Shown: piece after piece, positions 9,164 to 17,888 of the stretch
Numbering within the stretch: position 1 is the stretch's first letter
How the letters are laid out: every line of letters begins with the position of its first letter
DNA from: Candidatus Uhrbacteria bacterium
GTDB taxonomy: Bacteria; Patescibacteriota; Patescibacteriia; JACRJV01
Direction: 5' to 3'
Assembly: GCA_016215325.1 (NCBI GenBank)
Contig: JACRJV010000003.1
Span: forward strand, 1-36,190
DNA: 36,190 nt
Notes under the pieces: generated by a model
The model's input: the letters and a program-made list of their open reading frames with translations, nothing else
Databases searched by the model: none
What the model was told of the DNA's origin: nothing
Program-made: the position numbers and the translations under genes

Positions 9164-11040
9164 AGTATTTTGTTTCTCGACCACCGAAGGAGCACATACA
9201 CCGCCCATAACCGGGACCAGGTCATCGCGGGATGATGCGATAAAAATTGACGCCACATTTGTTGACACACACTCCCATCCAGCTCGATGATTCCTGCTGC
9301 ATCGCGGTCATGGAGCACCTCTTCAATCGTGGTCCGCAGCCGTCCTCGCAACCACTCCTCCCACGGAAATGTAAAACCCATTTTTTCTCGCGCCCAAATT
9401 TCGTGGGGGAGATCATCGCGCACAGCATTCAAAAGGAGTGGCTTGGGAATCCCCTGCTTCACTTTATCCGCTACAGGACTCGAAAATACTCGATCAAGAA
9501 GTACAGGGTCAAGGTATGGGACGCGCACCTCAAGGCCATGGGCCATGCTCATGACATCGCCATCCCTCAACAACATGTTTGCAAGATACCCGGTCAATTC
9601 TAACTGAGAAATCTGGGTAAAGAGGTCCCAATGCTTCTCCCGATCAACTTCGAACACAGGAGCATCCTTGACTGATCGCGGCCGAACGGACGGCATCAGT
9701 AGAGCTATAGATTGTTCACTAAACAATTGACGACATATTTGATAGAACGTGGGAACTTCCCCACGAGAGGATAGATATTGCCCAATTTTTGATCGTGTGA
9801 TACTTCCGTTGCCAATAATCCTTGCGATCGCCATCCGTTGGCCCTTTGACATCCGACGGACGATCTTCCACCACTTCAACATCCGTGGAATTCTTCGGAA
9901 TGTGGAGTACCCCCCGAACACTTCATCCCCTCCTTGCCCCGAGAGCACAACGTTAATTCCAACATCGTGGACAGCCTTTGAAATAACATATGCATTGACT
10001 CCATCGATTGTTGGTTGGTCTTGGGCATCGAGCGCTCCGGGAAGGAGCTGCTCAAAATCAGCCTCACGGATAATCAGTTCATGATGCCGAGCGCAAAATC
10101 TCTCTCCAATCATTCGCGCAAATTTCCCTTCTGCATAGTCTTTTTCTTCAAAGGTCACAGAAAATGAATCAAGCGCACGACCAGCCACTCTATGAGCCAG
10201 TACCGCCAACGCACTCGAATCAACGCCGCCACTTAAAAAAAGACCGATGGGTACATCGGCAACCAGGTGATGGCGTACAGTGTCTTCGAGAATCGCACCC
10301 ACCCCTTGTGCTCCTGGGCCTGCGGGGGGCTGCGCTTCCGAAGCGCTTATTCTCCAATACAAACCACTCTCCATCTTTGCACTGATCGGCTCATATACCA
10401 CATACTCCCCCGGCAGCACCGCCCGTACTCCCCGGATCATAGTTAACGGCGCTTGCACAGCACCAAATGAGAGGAATGACTGTACTGCCTCTTGGTCAAC
10501 CACCCGCGGCACAATCCCAGCGGACAAGAGCGCCTTCATTTCCGACGCAAATGCAAACACCGTATCCTTCCGATACACGTACAATGGTTTAATGCCAAAA
10601 CGATCTACGGCAATGAATATTTTCTGCTTACTGACATCAACAACCGCAAATGCAAACATCCCGCGCAGCTTATCCACACACCCCACCCCATACTGCGCGT
10701 ACGCCTTTAGAATAACCTCAGTGTCGCTTTGAGAACGAAAAACGTGTTTCAGTCTCTCCAATTCCGCACGCAATTCGCGATAATTATAAATCTCCCCGTT
10801 AAAAACGATCCAGTTCCCTGCCACCGCATCACACATCGGCTGGTGCCCTGTTGGTGAACAATCAATAATCGCAAGCCGCCGATGCACAAGGCCGACCATC
10901 GTATTGCTCGTTTGATGGAGGGAAAATTGTTCGATCCCTTCATCATTTGGACCACGATGGGCGAGGGAGGCCGCGAGCGATCGAAGTACACCTTCTTGCA
11001 CTTGATCGCTTGTCCCGATTACTCCAGCTATACCGCACAT
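9160..11040 (-). CDS. asnB: Asparagine synthase (glutamine-hydrolysing)
   Basis: MCGIAGVIG N-terminal Ntn amidotransferase, AHRGPNDEG, FNGEIYNYRELR, DVPIGLFLSGGVDSSALA, LSGQGGDEVFGGY. Confidence 0.96.
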   Translation of the reverse strand: MCGIAGVIGTSDQVQEGVLRSLAASLAHRGPNDEGIEQFSLHQTSNTMVGLVHRRLAIIDCSPTGHQPMCDAVAGNWIVFNGEIYNYRELRAELERLKHVFRSQSDTEVILKAYAQYGVGCVDKLRGMFAFAVVDVSKQKIFIAVDRFGIKPLYVYRKDTVFAFASEMKALLSAGIVPRVVDQEAVQSFLSFGAVQAPLTMIRGVRAVLPGEYVVYEPISAKMESGLYWRISASEAQPPAGPGAQGVGAILEDTVRHHLVADVPIGLFLSGGVDSSALAVLAHRVAGRALDSFSVTFEEKDYAEGKFARMIGERFCARHHELIIREADFEQLLPGALDAQDQPTIDGVNAYVISKAVHDVGINVVLSGQGGDEVFGGYSTFRRIPRMLKWWKIVRRMSKGQRMAIARIIGNGSITRSKIGQYLSSRGEVPTFYQICRQLFSEQSIALLMPSVRPRSVKDAPVFEVDREKHWDLFTQISQLELTGYLANMLLRDGDVMSMAHGLEVRVPYLDPVLLDRVFSSPVADKVKQGIPKPLLLNAVRDDLPHEIWAREKMGFTFPWEEWLRGRLRTTIEEVLHDRDAAGIIELDGSVCQQMWRQFLSHHPAMTWSRLWAVYVLLRWSRNKIL

Positions 11041-11045
11041 AGGAT

Positions 11046-12608
11046 CTACAAGTCAGACACGCGGCGATACAACTCATACGCATCGTGATTTTTGACAAGG
11101 TCCCACTTACCCTCACCGCGCACTACCGCCATCGCTGCCGGCTGGACGAACGCAGGACTCTCTGACTTCAAACCATTATTGGATGTGTCCAACAGCACAT
11201 ATTGCGCCTGCCATTTTCCGTCTTTGCTTTGAAGGGCCGGGAACACCAGTATCCCCCGTTTTTTGAAGAGTCTCGGATGTAAAAATTGTGGCGCTGAAAC
11301 GATGGCGCTGTCTGGGATTAACGTGGCAACATCATCAATCGCACGGTGATGATTGGTCACACGATACACCGACCAGTGAAAGTCTTCCGTACGAAACGGT
11401 GCCGGACGAATTTGTTTAAACCAAAATTGTAACGAAAGAGGCGACGGGCCGAACACAATATTTGACATAACAACAGCGGCTACCAGTGCGTTGGTCGCAC
11501 CATATGAATGAAACCTCGCTTCAATCTTGGGCCACGCCTTCAGCAGTGCGTAAAAAATAAACGGCACACTGGGGGCGATATAATACAACATGTACGAGAT
11601 GTAAAATGGAACATCGCTCAACAGCCCTACCCCAATGTTGACGGCAGTCACCAACACGCTTGGTGCGGCTAATGGTATAAACAACAGCGGTAACCCGAGC
11701 ATGAAAACATTGGCGATTTTTGTGATCTCCAACATTGCCTTAATGGTAACAAAGGGATGAGATATCGCGCTCCAGAGTATTTCTGCCGGGCTATTCCCAA
11801 ACTGAGAAAATGCCCCCCCAGCAACATGAATGTACTCACCGCCGCGCAGCGCCGGCATGAGGGCGCTGGTGATGAGCACAAAACCTCCAAATCCCAAAAT
11901 CAACGCCATCATTCCATCAAATCGCCGTTTCTGATGAAACCAGGCATACACTCCAAACATCCCCACCGTAAGCCCCACCTCTTCACGCACCAACACGGCA
12001 AGAAGAACAAAAAAAACATAGGGAGCCGAGCGGCGAGTTTCAAAAAAATACAGCATCCACAGAAGAACCGGAATACTGAACCGAAGCATCTCAAATTCAT
12101 AGAGTGTAATATATTGAAATGTCGGATACCACAGCAAGAGTGCGGCCATGCACACCGCAAATGCGTGGGTGTGATTCATCCGGCGCGCCAACTTGTACAA
12201 GGGTAGGGCGGACGAGATCATCACCACGACGTTGAATACCATCACGGTCTCTGGACGGGAAATCAGTTTGAACAGTGCCGCAACAACATAAATCAACGGA
12301 ACAAAGTGCACTGAAAAATAATTCAGAGTCCCCGGCGATAGAAACTCGCTATTAGGGCTCAACGGCAAGCCTGTCTGTGTTATCTGATACACTAATTGCA
12401 TCCAATGCGTAAAGTCCACAAAGACATGAAGGCTCTGATATTTAAAATATTGAGCTAAAAAAAGATAGCCCGATAATACGATAAGCCCAAGGCACACCCT
12501 ACGGACATACCGGAGGTGTGCGCGTGGCCCCATACGATATGCGCCCACCGCACTGATCAGCACACTCGTCACGCCAATGATGTAAAAAATTAAAAGATTA
12601 TTATTCAT
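11046..12608 (-). CDS. DUF2079-like multi-TM protein
   Basis: 520 aa; FVDFTHWMQLVYQITQTGLPLSP..., YFSVHFVPLIYVVAALFKL, typical of DUF2079/GT-C-like membrane proteins. Confidence 0.75.
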   Translation of the reverse strand: MNNNLLIFYIIGVTSVLISAVGAYRMGPRAHLRYVRRVCLGLIVLSGYLFLAQYFKYQSLHVFVDFTHWMQLVYQITQTGLPLSPNSEFLSPGTLNYFSVHFVPLIYVVAALFKLISRPETVMVFNVVVMISSALPLYKLARRMNHTHAFAVCMAALLLWYPTFQYITLYEFEMLRFSIPVLLWMLYFFETRRSAPYVFFVLLAVLVREEVGLTVGMFGVYAWFHQKRRFDGMMALILGFGGFVLITSALMPALRGGEYIHVAGGAFSQFGNSPAEILWSAISHPFVTIKAMLEITKIANVFMLGLPLLFIPLAAPSVLVTAVNIGVGLLSDVPFYISYMLYYIAPSVPFIFYALLKAWPKIEARFHSYGATNALVAAVVMSNIVFGPSPLSLQFWFKQIRPAPFRTEDFHWSVYRVTNHHRAIDDVATLIPDSAIVSAPQFLHPRLFKKRGILVFPALQSKDGKWQAQYVLLDTSNNGLKSESPAFVQPAAMAVVRGEGKWDLVKNHDAYELYRRVSDL

Positions 12609-12614
12609 AGGGGT

Positions 12615-13505
12615 TTATGCGTTATCCTTCTTCCGCGCGAAAACGACCATTTCTCCAATATATACGGGCAACGGAACCGCAAGTAGCCATTTCGGGGTTA
12701 TCGAAATGATGGGTTGCAATACGCGAAAAAGCGCTGGAGCAAACGTCCGGAATGCCCCTTGAATATAACTCGGGGTTAGCACCTTCACATGAGGCTTGAA
12801 ACAAAAATCCGCATACCCATATCGTTTGAGCAGCGTCTGAAGACCATGGCGTGTAAACAAATGAATGTGTTCTACGGGAGTGAACGGTGGCCACCGTCTC
12901 CCGGCGAGTGTTGCGACGAGAGAACCGGCGTCTGGTGTTTGTACCACAAGCACCCCGCCCGGTGCCAACAATTGACCCACCCGCTCTAGCAATCCCGTAA
13001 CATCCGTTACGTGTTCAATCAACCCCAATACCGTGATGATATCAAAGGTGTGATCCGGGAACAGTAATCGATCATGCACAATATCAGCAACCTGCACCCG
13101 GTCTCCTAAATGAGTTTGTGCAATATGAACGGCCGGTGGTTGGAAATCCACTCCATAGACATCGGCACCAAGCTTTTTTACTTCCATGAGGAACTCCCCG
13201 GTAAAACAGCCGATATCCAGCAGCTTCATACCAGACAAAGACCGACCATTTCGATGGAGGTCTGTATTCACAATACTGGCAAGTCTCCGGAGCACTGATT
13301 GATAGACTGCTTGATGTTCCATGACGGCCCTGTAATTTTTTTCTTCAAATCCTCTGCGATAATGTTGGACGATCTCCTCGGGCGTCGGGTATGGGAGTGT
13401 TGTGACATTCCCGCACTTCATGCATCGAAAATACTGAAATTGCTGTATTCGAAAAATCTCCCTCAACAGCGCAGGGCAAAAAGGACAGGAACGCTGTTGT
13501 ATTGT
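12615..13505 (-). CDS. Class I SAM-dependent methyltransferase with N-terminal zinc ribbon
   Basis: Zn ribbon CPFC (in-frame upstream of the track's TTG start at 13466) plus FRCMKCGNV; SAM site LLDIGCFTGEFLMEVKKLGADVYGVD; LGLIEHVTD. There is no in-frame ATG, so the start is uncertain (frame open from 13529). Confidence 0.85.
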   Translation of the reverse strand, partial: TIQQRSCPFCPALLREIFRIQQFQYFRCMKCGNVTTLPYPTPEEIVQHYRRGFEEKNYRAVMEHQAVYQSVLRRLASIVNTDLHRNGRSLSGMKLLDIGCFTGEFLMEVKKLGADVYGVDFQPPAVHIAQTHLGDRVQVADIVHDRLLFPDHTFDIITVLGLIEHVTDVTGLLERVGQLLAPGGVLVVQTPDAGSLVATLAGRRWPPFTPVEHIHLFTRHGLQTLLKRYGYADFCFKPHVKVLTPSYIQGAFRTFAPALFRVLQPIISITPKWLLAVPLPVYIGEMVVFARKKDNA

Positions 13506-13529
13506 AATTAAAGACAGACAAGATGGCGA

Positions 13530-14717
13530 TTATGACAGTCCATCCTCCCGATACGATCGGTCGGTCCACAAATGGTAATCCTCTCGTCGGTGGGTGCGGA
13601 AGCCGTCGGGGCGATCGAGGCGGGCGAGTAAATCGTCGGCAATGCGGTCCGACGTTTTGCCGTCGCCCATGGGGTTGGGCCACGTTTTACCGACCAATGA
13701 CTCGAGTTTTCGCAGCACGACCTCGGGCGGGTAGTCTTCGATCTTGTCCGGGTCGAATTTCACATTACTGCCCACATCGTACACTTGCGGCCGCTCCGTG
13801 GCTTTGCGCATCTGAATGCAGGGGATCTGCAAATAGCAGGTTTCCTCAACGACTGTGCCACTATCGGTAATCACTCCACGGCTGTTGGTCATCAGCAGCA
13901 CCATTTCGGTGTACCCGACCGGGTCGACCATGATCACATTCGGGGGCAACGTCACGCCGTATTCCTTAATGACTTTTTGGGTTCGATAGCTGGCCGGGAA
14001 ATAAATTTTTCGCGGTGTCGATCCAATCAACTTCAAAATATTTTCAAAACTCCGGCGGATGTGGACATTTTCACGGCGATGGCACGTCATGAGGTAATAC
14101 TCCCCTTTTTGGATGCCTTGAGACGAGAAAAATTCCGGGGTCGCCATCTTTTCGAACTCATCTTTTTTCTTTGTATAGTACGTATCGATAATCTCCACAA
14201 TGGGGTTGCCCTCGGTCACGACAATCGCTTTGGGGTTTAACCCGCCCACAATGCCCTGATACTTGTATTCGGGGAAGTACGTATAAATGACGTCGGAAAG
14301 GATATCAATAAGCGTGCGGTACTTGTCCTCGGGCATGCGCCAGTCATACGAGTGCCAGCAGCCCTCAAAATGGACAATCGGGATATTGAGCTGGGCAGCC
14401 GCAATACATCCCACTACCGTGTTGGTGTCGCCTAAAAACAGGGCTGCATCGGGTTTGAGCTGTTCCAACACTGGATAGAGTTTGCGTAAAATATCCGAGG
14501 CCACTTCGGCATCGTTTTCACCGGTGGCACCCAGTTCGATCGTTGGCCGCGGCACATCCAAGTCACGGAAAAACACTTCCTTGAGGTTATCCGAATAATG
14601 CTGGCCCGACCAAATAAAAACGATTTCATGCTTGTTTTGGACAAAAAGCCGTTTGAGCACCAACGAAGCGCGAATAATATCGGGCCGAATGCCAAGGATA
14701 AACGCGAGTTTGGCCAT
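13530..14717 (-). CDS. UDP-N-acetylglucosamine 2-epimerase-like (WecB family, divergent)
   Basis: LAFILGIRPDIIRASLVLKRL, LFLGDTNTVVGCIAAAQLNIPIVHFEG, MTCHRRENVHIR, ITDSGTVVEETCYLQIPCIQMRKATERP. Confidence 0.9.
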   Translation of the reverse strand: MAKLAFILGIRPDIIRASLVLKRLFVQNKHEIVFIWSGQHYSDNLKEVFFRDLDVPRPTIELGATGENDAEVASDILRKLYPVLEQLKPDAALFLGDTNTVVGCIAAAQLNIPIVHFEGCWHSYDWRMPEDKYRTLIDILSDVIYTYFPEYKYQGIVGGLNPKAIVVTEGNPIVEIIDTYYTKKKDEFEKMATPEFFSSQGIQKGEYYLMTCHRRENVHIRRSFENILKLIGSTPRKIYFPASYRTQKVIKEYGVTLPPNVIMVDPVGYTEMVLLMTNSRGVITDSGTVVEETCYLQIPCIQMRKATERPQVYDVGSNVKFDPDKIEDYPPEVVLRKLESLVGKTWPNPMGDGKTSDRIADDLLARLDRPDGFRTHRREDYHLWTDRSYREDGLS

Positions 14718-14764
14718 ACAACGAAGTAAATTAAATAAATCAAGCGAGTCAAGTAAATCAAGCT

Positions 14765-14782
14765 ATTGGTGAGTTTACCAAA
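14765..14782. repeat. Small inverted repeat upstream of the 2-epimerase gene
   Basis: TTGGT-gagttt-ACCAA on the + strand. Confidence 0.3.
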
Positions 14783-14870
14783 CGCCCAAGGAAGTATCAA
14801 TACACTATTGTGTGTACGATCCCATCACCCTAACCCTCTCCAAATGGTAGAGGGAACATTAAGGTAAAAG

Positions 14871-14911
14871 AAAGAGGGCGACGTTCGCATCACTGCCGAA
14901 CGCCCCCTCTT
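14871..14911 (-). terminator. Rho-independent-terminator-like hairpin downstream of the GC-rich ORF
   Basis: + strand aaagagggcgacgttcgcatcactgccgaacgccccctctt; arms AAGAGGGCGaCGTTCG / CGAACGCCCCCTCTT pair with one bulge. On the minus strand it is followed by the T-rich CTTTCTTTTACC. Confidence 0.7.
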
Positions 14912-14947
14912 GATGCCGAAACGCACCTCCCGCGCTGGCCTAGCGAA

Positions 14948-15900
14948 TCACCCGAGCCACTGCATCGCCCGCAGCAGATGGATGGGGTTGTGCGACAGGT
15001 ACTGGGTAGCATTCTCGCTCGTGATGACAACCGGGGTAGTCGCACTGTATCGCAGCCACCCCACGGGTGCTGGAGCTCAAGCATGAGTGGCTCCGAGACG
15101 CTCATGCGCTGAACCAAAGCCACCATCTGCCGCTGGAGTGGGACCCATTCCGGCTCTTTGACGTTGCGGAAGCCGGGACGCCACTCAAGGTCCTTGAATC
15201 GCCATCCAGTTCCTTTGAGTCGCAGCCTTGCGCGACGCACGAACTGCAGATAGCCGATGGGACCCACGACAACCGTGGTCGGCATGCTGTTCCAATCGTC
15301 GACGCCGAGGTCGGCGAACTCGATCGAGGCCTGGTACTTCTGAACCTTCTCAGGCTGGAGTGCCGCCCATCGCCGGACTTGCTCATCGTCGAGTTGGGCC
15401 TGGACCGCTTCTGCTTCCGGCGGCAGAACGAACCGCAGCCATCCGTCTTCCAGACCAGTGTCAGTGCTCACCCGGTGCATCACCCCGAGCTTGGCCGTCT
15501 TCAGGTACTGCTCGGACGACCAGTCCGAGGTCAGGAACATGCCGCCATGGCAGTCCGCCACCCCACTGGTCCCAGGGGCTGAGGAAGTCCGAACCGCGAG
15601 GATGAGCAGCTCGTCGCCCAACGGTCCGAAATCTTGCTCCAGGCGCTGCCACAACGTAGCGTTGCCCAGCCCGATGCTCACGCGAGGCACCGTGATGCCC
15701 GCGGCGGCACCGATGTGCGCCAGGGTCTGGTACTGCCCTGGCACACCAGCCCGGAGCAATCCCCAGACCACTGGGTCCGAACCAGACGCCTCGAGCGTCA
15801 ACGGCTTGGAACCCGAGTGGACCCTCAGGTCCCGCGTCCGGATGGTCTTCGACCCATCCGACGCGATCCCAATGCTTGTCATCACCGTGAGATACGGCAT
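14948..15900 (-). pseudogene. GC-rich orphan ORF of unknown function with an apparent -1 frameshift near its 3' end (track ORF 14890..15900)
   Basis: Perfect SD GGAGGTGAT just upstream of the ATG. Frame 0 becomes Cys/Arg/Ser-rich after LELQHPWGG, while the -1 frame continues as LRYSATTPVVITSENATQYLSHNPIHLLRAMQWLG* and ends at 14948, just before the terminator hairpin. Confidence 0.65.
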
Positions 15901-15905
15901 TGCAC

Positions 15906-15914
15906 ATCACCTCC
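15906..15914 (-). promoter_or_regulatory. Strong Shine-Dalgarno for the GC-rich ORF
   Basis: + strand atcacctcc = GGAGGTGAT on the minus strand, 5 nt before the ATG at 15900. Confidence 0.8.
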
Positions 15915-15925
15915 GTAGTTGTTGA

Positions 15926-15946
15926 GGCCCCGACGGTCGCCGGGGC
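15926..15946 (-). promoter_or_regulatory. Leader hairpin immediately 5' of the SD of the GC-rich ORF
   Basis: + strand ggccccgacggtcgccggggc; stem GCCCCG/CGGGGC. Confidence 0.5.
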
Positions 15947-16062
15947 TATTGTTAAAAGTGCAACCTGTTCCAGTAGAGCATTCAAGAGCACACAAAAACA
16001 GCGCCGCGGTCAAGGTGTGGCACTGCGTTGCGGCACTGAGCTAAAATCGGAGCTATGCTTAT

Positions 16063-16347
16063 TCAATGCTGCGCGGTTCTGCTTTCAGGCAACTGCCGTT
16101 GCAATGATGTCGGAAATCGCACCTTTCCCTGCATTGGAATTTTTGCAAAAGCTGTTTTTTTGTGCTTCCGAAAATACTCTCGTAGAAGAATAAACGAGAG
16201 CCCCTGCGGCTTCATCGTTTTCGCATTCAACTGTACAGCCACACCGCTATCAATAAAATACCCAACGCTGGGCGCTTTGGGATTTGCGCTGATAATAAGT
16301 TCATCGGATTGTTCGTCGTACCCTATATAGAGATTTTTTTCTTCCAT
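16063..16347 (-). CDS. DUF2283-like small protein
   Basis: 94 aa; LYIGYDEQSDELIIS...DSGVAVQLNAKTMKPQGLSFILLREYF resembles DUF2283; start codon overlaps the 3' end of the upstream ORF by 25 nt. Confidence 0.5.
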   Translation of the reverse strand: MEEKNLYIGYDEQSDELIISANPKAPSVGYFIDSGVAVQLNAKTMKPQGLSFILLREYFRKHKKTAFAKIPMQGKVRFPTSLQRQLPESRTAQH

Positions 16348-16633
16348 ATGATGGGGTCCCCTTTCGAGGTGTTATAAACGTAAAAACTCGTTCGTAATGT
16401 CACCCGACTCTTATTTGGAGTCGCAACTGCCATCAGGTACAGCATATCGTTGACTTTCCGAAAGTAGAGGAGGCTAACAGTGTCTTTTCTACTGCGAGCA
16501 ATCAGATCCGGATTGATCAATGTTTCTTTAATCTCTCGAAGTTTCCCTTTGAGTTCCGGATGGCGACGAAATATATGCCATGAACAATCGTACGGGGCAG
16601 TTCCACTCTATTGCCAAGAGGATCTCTTAACAT
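16323..16633 (-). pseudogene. Frameshifted RHPEL-type (PBECR/barnase-EndoU-RelE-fold-like) small protein
   Basis: The ATG at 16633 gives MLRDPLGNRVELPRT..., then the -1 frame continues WHIFRRHPELKGKLREIKETLINPDLIARSRKDTVSLLYFRKVNDMLYLMAVATPNKSRVTLRTSFYVYNTSKGDPIIWKK. The track shows only the 3' part (16323..16520). Confidence 0.5.
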
Positions 16634-16661
16634 ATTCGGCCGTAGTGTTAGTGTTTTGATC

Positions 16662-16699
16662 TGCTACTAGTAGTATAGCAGCCATAACCAAAATCACAA
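16662..16699 (-). promoter_or_regulatory. Putative sigma70-like promoter overlapped by a palindrome
   Basis: Minus-strand TTGTGA (16694-16699), 16-nt spacer, TATACT (16672-16677). Perfect 10-bp palindrome CTACTAGTAG (16664-16673) nested inside TGCTA...TAGCA arms (16662-16680). Confidence 0.45.
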
Positions 16700-16727
16700 A
16701 ATCCAAAACTCTCCGCTGGACACCCAT

Positions 16728-17888
16728 TTATTGGACTTCTTGCTCGATTTGACTCTGAATGGCAGGAAAGGAAAGTTTACGAATCTTCCAAAAAATGAAG
16801 TACGAAAACACGATACTCAACAACGACGCGATGGTGACTTGTTTGTGCTCAAGCACTGCCCCAAACAGTAAGGCCGGGACAAATGCGGATGATCGCACCA
16901 TCCAAGTGAGGGCCGTGAAGGACTCCAGTGTCTTCTGGGTTGAAACATCGCCGACAAGCGCAAAGCCGATGGTATGGAACAGCCCAAAATTAAACGCCAG
17001 TATTACGATCGCAACAACCAGAAACACCGGAGTGCTCCTCACAACGAGAAGCCCTAACCCTGTCAAAGCGCTGGCATACATGAGTGTAATCATCGATCGT
17101 CGTCCGATCTTGTCCGAAAGTCGGCCGATGCTATAACTGAGTACAATCGGTGAAATGTAAAAGAGCGCGGTGAGCACTCCCACGGCCCGAAGTGACCCCA
17201 TGATCTGGCTAATCTCGAGAGGCAGAGCGCCCAAAACCAATCCCTGGATAAAATTGAACGGGAACCAGATGGCGGCGAATCGTAATGCGGTTTTACTTCG
17301 AGCGATACCAAACACCGTTGCCCATTTCGTGCCTTGAACCTGTGTACGGATATCCTCTAATCCTAAGAGTAGGATGATCGCTATCAACGGGAACAACGCA
17401 AACAAGAAAAAACTTTTTTCAAACCCTACCATCGGCAAGATCCATCCAAAAACAAACACACCGCCAGCGGCGCCAATGGCAAAGAATGTTGGAAACAATC
17501 CAGAGTTCCTCCCATAGACCGCCGGCTCGCTGGCGCGGACAAGATACGATGTTTGTGCTGTCCACAAGAGCGCTCCGGCGATCCCCAACAACACTGAGGC
17601 GCCAACGATCAACTCGGCACGCAGCGACAGAAGCGAAAGGCAATACAGCGTGTAAAAGAGGGCGGCAATCATCATCGACCGCTTGGCGCCCAGGCGAGAA
17701 ACCACCATGGCCGCAATTGGATTGGCCAGAGTGAACACGCTGTAGATGATGATAAGCGAGACAAACCCCAACTCCTTGAACCCTTGTTGGGTGAAGGAGA
17801 TGGTGATGTATTGCTGGAGACCGTCAAACCCGAAAAAGATTAGTAAGAAGGCAAAGCTTAAGAAGACGATGTTCCGCTGAAGGCGCAT
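16728..17888 (-). CDS. MFS transporter
   Basis: 386 aa, about 12 TM; VSRLGAKRSMMIAALFY and IGRLSDKIGRRSMITLMYASAL loop motifs. Confidence 0.88.
   Translation of the reverse strand: MRLQRNIVFLSFAFLLIFFGFDGLQQYITISFTQQGFKELGFVSLIIIYSVFTLANPIAAMVVSRLGAKRSMMIAALFYTLYCLSLLSLRAELIVGASVLLGIAGALLWTAQTSYLVRASEPAVYGRNSGLFPTFFAIGAAGGVFVFGWILPMVGFEKSFFLFALFPLIAIILLLGLEDIRTQVQGTKWATVFGIARSKTALRFAAIWFPFNFIQGLVLGALPLEISQIMGSLRAVGVLTALFYISPIVLSYSIGRLSDKIGRRSMITLMYASALTGLGLLVVRSTPVFLVVAIVILAFNFGLFHTIGFALVGDVSTQKTLESFTALTWMVRSSAFVPALLFGAVLEHKQVTIASLLSIVFSYFIFWKIRKLSFPAIQSQIEQEVQ

Noticed and set aside
14720-14762. Short AT-rich near-repeats (aagtaaat..aataaatcaagcgagtcaagtaaatcaag) considered as an insertion-site or att-like signal
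   Set aside because: Too short and imperfect; no integrase, transposase or matching copy on the other side of the GC-rich cassette was seen.
14890-14947. Track C-terminus of ORF 14890..15900
   Set aside because: Cys/Arg/Ser-rich out-of-frame sequence running into the terminator hairpin; the -1 frame ending at 14948 is more protein-like.
15067-15582. 171-aa + strand ORF in the GC-rich island
   Set aside because: GC-rich sequence is open in several frames; the minus-strand ORF has the SD, protein-like composition and terminator, so the + ORF is treated as a shadow.
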